Positions 11,866-22,900 of a stretch of DNA of 64,000 bases are shown one piece after another. The translations under genes and the position numbers were made by a program. Below the pieces are notes generated by a model. It made no database searches and had not been told where the DNA came from. It saw only the letters and a program-made list of their open reading frames with translations. Source of the stretch: Desmodesmus armatus (lineage: Eukaryota > Chlorophyta > Chlorophyceae > Sphaeropleales > Scenedesmaceae); assembly GCA_007449985.2 (NCBI GenBank), contig VIIQ02000094.1:186001-250000 (forward strand). The letters run 5' to 3'. The number at the start of each line of letters is the position of its first letter. Position 1 is the stretch's first letter.

Positions 11866-14800
11866 ATGCCCTATGTTCCTCCGCATCTGAGAGGTGCAAA
11901 TGGTTCAAGCAGTGCCCCAGCCGAGGGCAGCAGTGTCGGCAGGTCAGCATCCTCAGACAACCTGCGCGAGGGTGGCAGCAAAGGGGGAGGGGCTGGGGCA
12001 GAGACAGCGACAGCGGGCCCCCTCGGCGCCCCAACATACCGCGAACGCCCAGTCATGGACACATAGAGTCTAGGGGTTCCTCCCGGCGCTCAGGGGCCCC
12101 ATCGAGACAGTGATAGGCAGATGGAAACCCAGCGCGCGGGTGCAGGCACTGGACGAGGAGCAGGTGGCAGAGATCAGGCAACGTCTGAACGTAGATGTAG
12201 TCGTACAAGAAGGGGAGCCAGAGGCCTGTGCGCCGATCGAATCCTTCCTGGACATGGTGCGTTGCCAGGGCCAACTGCTGCTGTAGTGAAGGGTGGGGTG
12301 GTCCATCAGCTGTGCTGCAGCCCTCGCTCCTCTGGATATGGCTACGTTCAGTGTGTTTGGCTATGGCCTTGCAGCTTCTAGTGCTGTCACAGCTCAACAC
12401 TCCAGCAGCAGCAGCCAACCCCCACCCCACTGGCACACCGCAACTGACTTCGTCAATGCACAACTGACTTTGCCGATGCAGAACCTGCACGAGAACATCA
12501 TTGCAGACATCAAGCACCACAAGTACGAGACACCCACACCCATCCAGGCACAGGGCATCCCAGTAGCGCTCACAGGCAGTGACATCCTGGGCTGTGCTGA
12601 GACAGGCAGCGGCAAGACAGCAGGCTTCAGCATCCCCATGATCCAGCACTGCCTGCAGCAGCCGCCCCTGCGGCCAGGCGACGGGCCCATGGCGCTCGTG
12701 CTGGCCCCCACCCGGGAGCTCGCACAGCAGATTGACAAGGAGGTGCGCGCGTTCGGCCGCAGCAGCAGCCGCAGCGTGCGCAGCTGCATCGTTGTGGGCG
12801 GTGTCAGCATGCAGGAGCAGCGGCGGGAGCTGCTGGGTGGTGTGGAGGTGGTGGTGGCCACGCCGGGCCGCTTCATCGACCACCTGCAGCAGGGCAACAC
12901 AAACCTAGGGCGCATCAGCTATGTGGTGCTGGACGAGGCAGATCGCATGCTGGACATGGGATTCGAGCCGCAGATCAGGGAGGTCCTGCAGGTGAGGCTG
13001 CAGGAGGAGGGTGCTGACGAAGGTTTTTTTGTTGACTGGTTATTGTTGACTGGTTACTGATGATAGAGCTGGGAGGGGTCCACATGTGCTGGGACAGAGC
13101 TGGGGCATGTCTGCAAGTGCGGCAGCGTGTGCAAGGATACTACACATTGTCAGCTGCCTGGTAAATGCAAGTGACCGTCCGTCAGCCCTGCGGTGGTTGG
13201 TTGGCGATCTGGTTTTCCAGGTGCATTCGGCCTTGCACAGGCAGCCATCTGCATGAGTTAGGCACATAGGTTACATGTGTAGCTGTGTGACATAGGGCTG
13301 CACCACTCTCCCATCTGCAGCAGGTGCCTGCAACTGTACGATCAGTGTCACGATATATATGGCAGCTGCACTGTGATCATACTCGGCCCGTGCAGACTCC
13401 GCACTGCAACCAGCGGCAGAGATTATTCAGGTGCTGACCGGTCCAGTGTCTTTCTGCCGTGTGCTGCTGCTGCGGCTGTGCTGTGCAGAGTTTGCCAGTG
13501 CCTCACCAGACGCTGCTGTTCAGTGCCACCATGCCCAAGGAAATTGAGCAGCTGGCAGCGCAGTACCTCAATAAGCCTGTCAAGGTGAAGGTTGGCCGTG
13601 TCAGCGTGCCCACAGCCAACGTGGCACAGTCGCTGCAGCGCTGCAGTGAGGGCGAGAAAGTGGAGCTGCTGGTGGCTATGCTGCAGGTGAGGCAGACACT
13701 GGTAGATGTGTTGAGAGGGGGGGGGGGTAAAGCAGCGCTGACATACTGCTTGGAAAAGAGGGGGATAGGCAAATTTGCCTGGGCCTCCTTGGAAGAGTAC
13801 TGGAACCTCAGTGTCCCGGAGCTGTTTCAAGGAGGCCCAGGTGAATCTGCCTACGTCCCTCTGTCCTCACGGTACAGCAGGGGTGAACATCCACTCAAAA
13901 CGTCTGAGGCCATTGAGATTGTAGCGGCCGGTTTGAGTTGGCATGGTCTGGTTGGGTTTTACGAATGACCGCATCCCCGCTGGTGCTGGCTCCCTTGGTG
14001 TATCCTTGACCAACCCGTCAGCAAGGTTCCTGATATATTAGGGGCAGTTACAACTGGCCTGCCCAAGGGCTCCGACATGCATGCCATCATAGTTGGACAA
14101 TGTGCATTGTTGGGTTTGGGGTGTCGGATGGTTCTTACGTAGGCGGATGGGTGGCAGTAGTTGTGTAGTGTATCTCAACAGTCAGAGAGGTTTGTATGGG
14201 ACAGCAAATCTTGCACCCTCACCGGCATGTATGGGTGTCTCCCCCAGCAGCGGGGTTGATGAGTACGATGAGGCCCTGCACTGTGCTGCCATATGGACGC
14301 TAGTTTGGGCAGGGCCATTCTAGCAGTGAAGTGTAGCCGAAGTTGTTGCTGTTTCCATCCCAGGAGTTTGTTGATCAAAGCCCGGAATAAGCCCACCCCC
14401 AAAGGGTTCAGTACAGCCATGACCTGGTGCACACTGTACTGCACTGTGCGGTACTGCCTGTACTGTATTGTACTGCAACTGTGTATTGAACTGCCTGAAG
14501 GGCTTCATTTGAAATTGAAATGGATCCTGCACTTGTTTGGCCCATGTGTCATGGTCTTTTAGGCAGTCAGGACATTCTTTTAGGCAGTCAGGACAACCTA
14601 CTGTGCCTGCAAACTGCTGGTGTTGTGAAGGCTGGTGTGGTGACATGTCATGTGTGCTCAATTCAGCAACCGTTGACACCCAGTACTTGCATGTGTGCAT
14701 GTGTCGCTGCTGCCCACAGGACCAGCTGGAAGCTGAGCAGACAGGGGGTCCCCCCATGCCCCTCACCATTGTCTTTGTGGAGCGCAAGAACCGCTGCAAT

Positions 14801-16232
14801 GAGGTGGCTCACGCGCTGCAGGAAGAGGGCATCCCAGCAGCAGCACTGCATGGCGGCCTGTCGCAGGTGGGTGGACAGGCTAACCGGGCAGATCTTTGTA
14901 TATGAATAATTCTACTTCTGCTGCAAGAGATCACATCATCAATAACGATGACATGCGTGTACTATTGTACCATACAACCCTTTGGCCTTGCCCCTTGCAA
15001 ATTGTGCCTCGATTGTTGGTCGTGCTGTACAATTGCTGCATGTGCAAATATTTATTGCAAGGTCAGCCTGACCTGTGCTGACTATGTTTCTATGTTACAA
15101 CAGGCTGCAATTATCTGGGGCACTGCTTGCAATGCTAGCTGATGTGCTTGTGAGCCCTGTCTTCAACCTGTCCCGCGCTGCGCTGTGCTGTGCTGTGTGT
15201 GTGTGCAGTATGAGCGTGAGGCAGCACTGCGGGACTTCAGCAGCGGCACCGTGCGGGTGTTGATAGCCACAGATGTTGCCAGCAGAGGTCTGGACGTGAA
15301 GGGCATTGGCCACGTCATCAACATGGACCTGCCACGCGCCTTTGAGGACTATGTGCACCGCATTGGTGAGTCATCATGCACTGTGCTGTCCGGCCTTGGC
15401 GACCGCTAGGGCAGTGCTTTGCAGACTGTTTGGAAGGGAGCAGGGAGGGGTCTTGATAGAAGCGTTTGCTACGTGGGAGCTTTGCCTGGGGCTTTGCCTT
15501 GCAGTTCGTCGATGCTTTCCATCAGCTATCAGTCCTGTGGAGCTGTGTGCGGGTTGCAGTTCTGAATCAAGCAGGGTGTTTGATCCTCTATATAGTGAGA
15601 AGTGGGTGCAGCACAGGACTCTCCCTGGCACGCAACCAACCTCATATGCTGTGGTAATCTCAAAGTCCATTACACCAGCAACCGACACGTCTTGAGTGCC
15701 CCTGTTTCACCCTTTCCTGCTGCCTTCATAGCAAGTCCCCATTGTCCTGCAGGTCGTACGGGTTGTGCCGGCACTTATGGCCGCACCACCTCATTCTTCA
15801 CAGGCCTGTGGCACCCAACCGGCATGTTTGGGTGATTGTTCTGTCCAACGTGCCAGTGACTGACACGTCATCTGTCGTTCTGTCGTCTTCCTCTCCTGCT
15901 GCCCGTGCACAGGTCGTACCGGCCGTGCCGGCACTCGTGGCCGCGCCACGTCCTTCTTCACAGACCGCGACGCCTTCCTGGTCAACCAGATCAAGACGGC
16001 CCTGGCAGAGCTTGAGAAGGGCAACGTGGCAGCCTTTGCTATGGGCAAGGAGGCGCGGCAGGCTGAGCGGGAGCTGGCACAGCAATTCAAGGCCAAGATG
16101 AAGCTCAGCAATGAGGGGGTGGTGGCGGAGGGCAACCAGCCGGCTGTGAAGGTCGACGGGAAGTATGCATACATGGCTTCTGCATCCTCGCTTGCTGCTG
16201 CTGGCAGTGCAGACGCAGCTTGGGACGACTAA
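11866..16232 (+). CDS. DEAD-box ATP-dependent RNA helicase
   Basis: ATP-dependent RNA-unwinding enzyme of superfamily 2. Well-supported exons: one ending at 12256, then 12482-12991, 13489-13686, 14720-14866, 15209-15365 and 15913-16232; phases agree throughout. Motifs in order: Q motif PTPIQ, motif I AETGSGKT, Ia PTRELAQQ, Ib TPGR, II DEAD, III SAT, IV TIVFV, V ATDVASRGLD, VI HRIGRTGRAG. The C-terminal tail ends in AAWDD. The N-terminus starts MPYVPPHLRG; YVPPHLR resembles the eIF4E-binding YIPPHLR of DDX3. The core, however, reads more like the DDX5/plant RH20-30 type, so I do not assign a subfamily. The exon carrying ALDEEQVAEIRQRLNVDV is in a different phase from the ATG exon, and the first intron (11,940-12,070) is unresolved. 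A duplicated exon-7 start and a long hairpin lie in its introns. Estimated length is about 570 residues. Confidence 0.93.
13745..13875 (+). ncRNA. Long imperfect hairpin in a helicase intron, possible small-RNA precursor
   Basis: Within the intron 13,687-14,719, the arm 13,768-13,791 (GGCAAATTTGCCTGGGCCTC and four more bases) pairs with 13,828-13,851; 21 of 24 positions are complementary. Pairing continues outward imperfectly (GGAAAAGAGGGGGATA with the complement of TACGTCCCTCTGTCC) and somewhat inward. Length and shape suit an intronic miRNA or siRNA precursor of the kind known in Chlamydomonas, or a small foldback transposon relic. No flanking target-site duplication was identified. Confidence 0.45.
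14555..14595. repeat. 20-bp direct repeat, two copies, intronic
   Basis: TCTTTTAGGCAGTCAGGACA occurs at 14,555-14,574 and again at 14,576-14,595, one base apart. It lies in the helicase intron before the exon at 14,720. No function is evident; it is probably a slippage or repair duplication. Confidence 0.85.
15753..15807 (+). pseudogene. Degenerate duplicate of the start of helicase exon 7
   Basis: An acceptor CCTGCAG is followed by GTCGTACGGGTTGTGCCGGC and further sequence reading GRTGCAGTYGRTTSFFT. The real exon at 15,913 reads GRTGRAGTRGRATSFFT after a similar acceptor. The copy lacks the key arginines of motif VI (RTGRAG becomes RTGCAG) and runs into a stop at about 15,835. Splicing to it would truncate the helicase. 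It looks like a local exon duplication of about 160 bp that decayed in the intron. Confidence 0.75.
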
Positions 16233-17469
16233 GGATCGTGTCCACAATGCAGTGGGGTGTGTGGGAGGGCTGTGTGTGAGTGTGCTGTGCTGTGCTGGCT
16301 GTTGGGTCGGGGCAGCAGGGGCGGGGTGTGAGTGCTGGTTTTGGTTGGTGTTTGTTGTTGTATGTGTATGTTGAGCATGTTTGTCGTGGCCTTCTTGTTT
16401 GCAGGCCTTCAGGTCAGTGCTGCTTGCTGCCTGGGCGCTGTTACTGCTGTATCTTGCTGTGACGGGCGGGCCACCAGGCAGCCCGTGTGATGTGTGATTG
16501 AGCCAGGCAACCTTGCAGGCCTCCCTAGTGCTCCCGGTTCCAGCTGGGGCTACACCTATTGATGTGGGCAGGGTGGTGATGCACCCCTGGCTCTGCTGCT
16601 GCTGTTAGAGTGTAACAAGATTTGACATGCATGCCGCCGGCTCCCCAACCTGACGGAGGGGAAGGAAATGGTACAAAATGCCAGCTCAAGTCATGCCCAG
16701 GTTCTCAATTTTGCTCTATTCTGGATGAACTACCCCTTGTTTGTTGCGGCAGGTGGCTCAGCCGCCAGGGTGGCACTGCATGTGTTGCAAGGGGGGTGCA
16801 AAGCTTTTGGTGAGATGAGGGTTGTGCTTACCGTTCTTCCTGTACACAAGATCCTTCCTCATAACATAACTTTACAGCCGCACCTGTAAGCAATATGGCT
16901 AGTTGCGAACTATTGCTGATGCCTAACACAGGCGACAGGCAGTGCACCTGGCGGCGGACTGCCAACCCAAACACGAAGCAGTGCATCAGGGGTGCTGTAG
17001 GTGAAGCAGCAACCATGTGATGCACAGCGGAGGTGCAGCACTGGTGGCACTGTAGCAGGCAGAAGCTGGCAAGGGCAGCGATCGGGCTCTGATCAGAACT
17101 GGGGTTGGCATTGGCGACAACGTCATCACAAGCCACTCTTCCACTTACCTGCCGTCCAGTTGCGCATGCCGTCAGTTGTGTGGGGGCGGATGGTCGGTCG
17201 CGCGCTCGCTCCGTTGGAAAACTGTTGAATAAATGGCACATGTACAGTCAGAAGTTGAAGTCGCCCGGCAGAATCGTGTCATCCATGCAGCGCTGATGCA
17301 GGTGGGGGTCAAGGGATGGTCGACGTACATCGGTCGCGCACTCCGTCGAAACAAGTGCAGCAGGCCCTTATAGCCCTCCGAAAGCCTTGAAAATTGCATA
17401 CGTAAAGTAGATCAAGCAAGAAGAAAGAAAACATCAGTGTCCAGATCTGGAGCAGCATCGTCAAGCCAT
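16233..17469. other. Helicase 3' UTR and intergenic region
   Basis: The first roughly 390 bp, GT-rich, should be the helicase 3' untranslated region, ending near TGTAAC at 16,611. From there to 17,469 no exon was recognised. The last few hundred bases probably hold the promoter and 5' UTR of the secreted-protein gene. Two GGTCG(G)TCGCGC-type segments recur near 17,193 and 17,325. Confidence 0.5.
16611..16616 (+). terminator. Putative polyadenylation signal TGTAAC of the helicase gene
   Basis: TGTAAC lies 379 nt after the helicase stop codon, in the expected orientation for the chlorophyte signal. Confidence 0.5.
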
Positions 17470-18357
17470 ATGGCTGCATCACAAATCAGGCAGGCTGCAG
17501 TGTGGGCTCTGCTGGGTCTCTGCCTGCTCACACACATCGAGGGTTCACAAGGTGTGCAGTCGAACAGTTTTCCCAAGCTCACAAGGATGCCTGACACGAC
17601 AATGCAAGGACTGGGGCCCATAACAGGCATCCGTCATCTGTTCATGCAAGCTGCATCAACAACTAATCATGCAGCAGGTCATAGACTGGAGCATGCAACC
17701 ACACCTGAGCCCTGTTGCTCCTTGCTGTGACTGTTCTGTGGCTATGCAGGCCTGTCCGATCCCCCAGACCCCACCCGTCCCTGCTTCCCCTTCAGTGGCT
17801 CCTATAGCTACGGCTACCTGACCGTCACCAACAAGTGCCCTCATGACACCTTCAAGGTCGCGATGGTGCGCATGGACCCATCCGGGAGAAGTTCAACGTA
17901 CGCCATGGGCGCAGACGCAACATGGGTTCCTGAAGGAGCACCCTTCCAGTGGCTGGGGCCCTACCTGAACTTCCCTGAGTCCACCTCAGTGCCTGACCGC
18001 CCGGTAGGCGGCCCCGTGTGGGTCGCAGTCCTGCGCAAAGCCGACGGCAAGCTGGTCGCGCCTAAGGGCGTAAAGCCTGACGGGTCCCTGATGGATGTCA
18101 GCAGCACCACGAAGCGGGTCTGCCAGCTGTTCGTGAAGGGCAGCACTGACTTTTCTGCCTTCAGGGCCTCCCTCAGCCCGGACGGTTCCAGGGTCATTCG
18201 CAATGACTTCGCTCGGGGTGAGGTGCCACAGGCTGGTAAGCTGGGCACCCCTTGTGAGCAGTATTACGAGACGGGCACCCCTGCTGTGGAGGGCCGTATG
18301 GTGGATGTGTATGACACAGGCTCGTGCCAAGTCATCGTTGATGACTGCAGGCAGTGA
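17470..18357 (+). CDS. Small secreted protein of unknown family
   Basis: Two exons, 17470-17551 and 17750-18357, join in phase 1 (G|GC) and give 229 residues. Residues 1-27, starting MAASQIRQAAVWALLGLCLL, form a signal peptide with a hydrophobic core, so the product should enter the secretory pathway. The mature part begins near LSDPPDPTRPCFPFSGSYSY and holds about six cysteines (RPCF, NKCPH, RVCQ, TPCEQ, GSCQV, DDCRQ), which suggests disulphides. An in-frame ATG at 17,437 would add 11 residues and bury the signal, so the later start is preferred. Segments such as GYLTVTNKCPHDTF and GPVWVAVLRKADGK look like beta-sandwich strands. I do not recognise the family. A degenerate minisatellite starts about 30 bp after the stop. 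Confidence 0.75.
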
Positions 18358-18387
18358 GGCCGGCTGAGCATAGGCCCTACGCTGCAG

Positions 18388-18840
18388 TGCGGTACATGCG
18401 TGAAGTTGTTCCTTGCCTAGGCGCAGTACATGTGTGAAGTTGCACCTTGCCAAGGCGTAATGCATGCCAATGATTGTGTTGCACCCTGCTTATGCGTAGT
18501 ACATGCGTGAACTTATCACTTGCCTAGGTGTACTAGTAGTGCATGCATGGACTTGCACCTTGTCAAGGGCCTAGGCGTGCAACATGCGCCGTGCAAAGGG
18601 TAGTAGTAGTGTGCCATACACATGCGGCATGAACTTGCTGGTTGTTTTGGCATAGTACGTCCATGAAGTTGCTCAGGTGTAGTACTTGCGTGAAGTTGCA
18701 CCTGCCCAGGAGCAAAGATCTTGCCTAGGCGTATGAGGTGTGTGAAGTTGCACCTGCCTACGCGCAGAAACCTTGCCCAGGCGATGTAGATGTGTGAAGT
18801 TGTACTTGCCCAGGCGCAGAAAAAGCATGAGGTTGCATTG
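18388..18840. repeat. Degenerate minisatellite, about 34-50 bp units
   Basis: Repeated variants of GTACATGCGTGAAGTTGCAC followed by CTTGCCTAGGCG recur around 18,390, 18,425, 18,500, 18,550, 18,685, 18,735, 18,785 and 18,800, with indels. It lies directly after the secreted-protein gene and may form part of its 3' UTR. Copies are diverged, so the expansion is old. Confidence 0.8.
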
Positions 18841-18924
18841 TCAGCGTTGAGTGCATACTGTTGTTGGCGTTGTGGTACGTGGCTGCATGTGAATGATGCA
18901 ACTGCCTTGTTTTTCCTTGCATGC

Positions 18925-19345
18925 ACACCAGCGCTGCCGGCCTGAGAGTTGCCTGGGTGCCGTTCTGCAGCCGTGAATGCACAAGGCACCAATACCCTCG
19001 CAAGTTGAACACCTGATGTGCAAGTTGAGTTCAGTTGAGCATTTGAGTTGAGCATGCTATCTTTTTCAAAAGAGGTGCAACTGCCAGTTGCCGACATGGG
19101 TACTGCACTGGATAGAGGCCATCCAGTTTAGTAGATACATTGATGCATTGTGGCTCGTTTTGCTCGTTTTGTGTTTCAGGCAGCTGTGGTTGGAGCAGTT
19201 GCGCAGCACCCTTGCGCTGACGTCCTGAGAGTTGAGAGGTGTCAGTTTTGCAGGCGCATTTGACGCGGCACCAGGACCCTTGCAAGGGGATCCTAGATGT
19301 GCATTGAGTTCAGTCGAGCATTCAGCAAACGTTGACCATTGAGTT
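18925..19345. repeat. Two diverged direct copies of a roughly 130-bp element
   Basis: Copy 1 (about 18,925-19,050) and copy 2 (about 19,200-19,345) share, in order: a GCGCTG block, CCTGAGAGTTG, a GCAG-containing block, a GCACCA block, CTTGCAAG or CTCGCAAG, GATGTGCA, then TTGAGTTCAGTTGAGCATT or its variant. No coding potential was seen. It could be a short non-autonomous element or a tandem duplication of intergenic DNA. Confidence 0.6.
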
Positions 19346-19938
19346 GAACACTACACCCTGGTATAGCAGCGACCAGTCCGGTGTGCATGACTGCAAGCGC
19401 CGGCAGTCACTGCAGCACACTAAGGAGATGTGTGGGTTCACTTCTGACGCGCCTGTGTGTCCGGGTGCTGGCAACATATAAGGGCAGCTGTAACAGATAC
19501 AGCTTCAACCGTGTGGTGCGTGAGCATAACAGGAAGGTGCACAAGCGAAACACCAGCATAACAAAATACGGAGAGTATCCGGCATCACCCCTGCACAGCC
19601 ATACCCCCCCCCCTTCATTTGTCTCACAGCATACATATGCTGGCCAGTATGCCTGGCCAGGTGGCTCCCCAGTGCTTTGCATGGCCTGCATGTCACATTG
19701 CCATCCAGTGGGGTGCATCCACAGTCATATGTGCTGGTGACCAATCGGATGAGTTGCATCCAGTATGCAAGACACATACCCAGCAGCATGCAGGTACAAT
19801 AATCAGCACAGATGGGTGCATGCTGACACAGGATGCTAGCAGAAGGCAGGCACATATGTACCCACAAGCAATGATCATGGACACTCTAAGCATTGCCACA
19901 AAAAGGATAGACATCCACACCACAACACTGCCGCCTTC
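19346..19938. other. Intergenic region, RAB3GAP2-like gene 3' side
   Basis: No exon was recognised on either strand; the overlapping short ORFs share no motif. It should include the 3' untranslated region of the minus-strand gene that ends at 19,939. A C-run lies at about 19,605-19,613. Confidence 0.4.
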
Positions 19939-22900
19939 TCACTCCTCCTCAAGGCAGCTCAACGCGTCCCAAGTTGCTCCTGTCTCCATATTGACCACCA
20001 GGGTAGTAGCAGACCCACACTGCTGTAGCCAGGCCTCCCAGGCTGTAGCATTGCCCCAGCCTCCACAGGGCAGCCCCACAGACACCAGCAGGCAGGGGTA
20101 GGCAACAGGCACACCCACCAGCCGCTGTCCTGAGCGCGGCACCCACACCTCAAGCACTTGGCGCTTGGGGGCGTACAGCACCAGCAGCAGGCCCAGGGCG
20201 GCTGCAGGGTGGCTGGCCGGGGGTAGTAACCAGCCACACTGCGCGTCGCGGTAGCCCTGCAACAGCACATGGCATAACATACATCACAAGATGCTTCAGT
20301 GTTGCTTGCCAGCACAGTGTAGAGAGAGTTTCCTAAGCACTGGAGGCACCAGCATACCCCCAACTCCTCAGCAGTCATCTCTGCCTTTGTCATGGTGTTC
20401 TTCGACTCAACAAGAACCGCACTTGCTGTCTTGCTGTGACACACTGAAACAAGAACACGCGACTGTCATGCTGGGATACATGACGGCAGGTCAGTTGATA
20501 TGTCAACACACCTTCCAAATGGTGAAAAGGAAACCATTCAAACTCTCTGCACCTGCCAAGCAACCAAACGCTACGCCCCATGACCATCTCGAGCGAGGCA
20601 CAACCAACCAGCGCACTACATGGGCTGAATGCACTTCCTGTGTCTACACACCCCGACCACCCCCTGCACGCACCTTCCAGATGCGCACTGCCACCATGTC
20701 AGCTCCGTCCACCAGCAGCACCCTGCCTAGGTTGTCAGGGGATACCATCAGGGGCCCTAGGGGTGCAGGCACCAGGGCCTCAAGCACCCGCTCATCATCA
20801 CGCAGCTGCTTGGTCAGGGTCAGCGGCTCAGGCTTGGGCAGCGCCTGCAGCAACCAGTTCAAACCAAGGTGGTTGCTGACTCAAATCTTCCCATGATCTC
20901 TCTAGTCTAGACTGGACTGTACAGTGACTCACACTGTTTGGATTCCACCCTGTGCAGTCCAAGTCAAGCTGTGTGGTTACCGGGATGGGTGTGTTTGGTG
21001 TGGTGCTTGCCCTGCTACCTATGCATACCTGTAGATCGTCAAAGGACACCACTGGCTGGGCACTGCTGGTGCGGCTGCTGCTGCCGCCGCCGTACCAGGA
21101 CGATAGCGGTCGTGTGAGTGTCTTCATCCCTGCACAGGCAGGCAAGCAGCAGGCAGGAGGGCGGCCACACAGTCACGCAGGCACCAGGATGGTGTGGCGG
21201 ATTTGGGGATACGGGCATTTTACATTGAGGCTAATGTCCCATTGGTTTGTGACCAGAGCTGCCATCATGCGTGTACACCTCATGTATACACGTACGTAAG
21301 CCTAGGAGGTTCTTTCGGCTCCTGATCAGCAGTCTTGTATCACGTGGCCAAGGTGATTGCAACTTGTGTGGTGGGTGCAGCTGTGGTAGCTCAGGCAGCT
21401 GTGCTTTGTCGGGCAAGCTGCGGTTGCATAGGCGAGATGGTGTCACGCGCATGCACAGGTCCACATAGATGCCAGTTTCGGACTCAGCATTACGTCACAT
21501 CACACCACCTGATTACGCTGACGCACTGCAGACCGTTTCTAAAACAATTTGAGGGTGTTGCTCGAGCAGTTGAACAAATTGCCAGGCAGTGAGGCAGGCC
21601 TGAGTGCCCTCACCATAAGCAATGACTGAAGGCGCCAGCCCAGCAACCTGGCTGGCTGCACCCATGACGTTACTGCTCAGGCTGCTGGCCAGGCCTGCAC
21701 ACCAAACAAACGGAGCAGAAGCAGAAGCAGCATCTCATAGAGCTGTATCACCACCATTGCCACCACCAACAACTAATTTGAAGCAGTGGGGGCGAGTGAG
21801 ATACCGGCTGGATGCAAGCATGCATCAGCGCCTCAATCTTGTACCCTGTTGGTGGAGCCCGGAGCGCCGGTGGTTGCTGCATTTGCCACAAGCGCCCCCG
21901 AAGCAAAGACCTTTCCCCACAGCTGCAGCCGTGGCCAACCTAGCAGAAGCTTGTTTGTGAGATATCGCCTTATGTACACTGACAGCTAGCTGTGTCCGCG
22001 CGGCTGTTATTTGTGTGTGGACGGCTGGCAGAAGTTTATCCCCCATGATGACACCCATGATACACAAACAGCGAAACGCTCACCCACTAGTGTTGCCAGA
22101 GTGCTCCTGCTGGGGTGCTCCTCTGCTTCAAAGGCAGCCAGGGAGGGACTGCGGCCAACTGCAGGACACCACACACGACAGCAGTCTGGAAGAAGTCAGG
22201 GAGCCAGGCATTTAGCAGCGACATGCTCCTCTACATCTATACAGCCTGCCGGCACTAATGTCACAATCACCTCACCCACATGTACAAACTGGCTTGCATC
22301 CAATACAACCACATCAACAAAATGTGGCTCCGCCCTGATGGCATGTTGACCCTTGGTATGTGACACACCTGTCCAGTTGTGTGATTCCTCACACAACAAA
22401 ACCAGCTGTTCAAGCTGTTCAGATATCCTCAGTGAACAACCTGCCCCCACCTGTCACAATGCAGACCTTGTGCTTCGGCCGCCCCTTGCTGCTGCTGAGG
22501 CCTGTCATGCTGCCCAGGCTGTAGCCAGAGGCCCCACTGCTCAGCAGGGAGTACAGCTCAGACGGCAGGGGGCCAAAGCTCAAGCCTGAAGACCTGGGGC
22601 CAACAGCTGCAGGCAGGTCATACCTGCACAGCACCAGCATAGAGAGTGGTGAAAGATGTGTGCGGGTGAGCTGCAGGGGGTAGTTGTAAATGCTGTGCTC
22701 ACACACATGTACAGGGCAGGAAGGGAATGAGCCCGGCTCAGCACAGCTGCCGGAAGCTCCAGTTGTCCTACTAGCCAGGCATGCACTTGCCTGCAGTGCC
22801 AGGCTATTATCTTTCCAGTCATCCAGCTGCCAAATTTGCAACATAAAGAAACAGTACAAGACCACCCCACCCCGTCCCTCCCTTATTGCGTAAAAGATGC

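Noticed and set aside
12053..12883. 276-codon minus-strand ORF
   Set aside because: It is antisense to helicase exons that carry all DEAD-box motifs; the protein has no domain and is His/Cys-rich.
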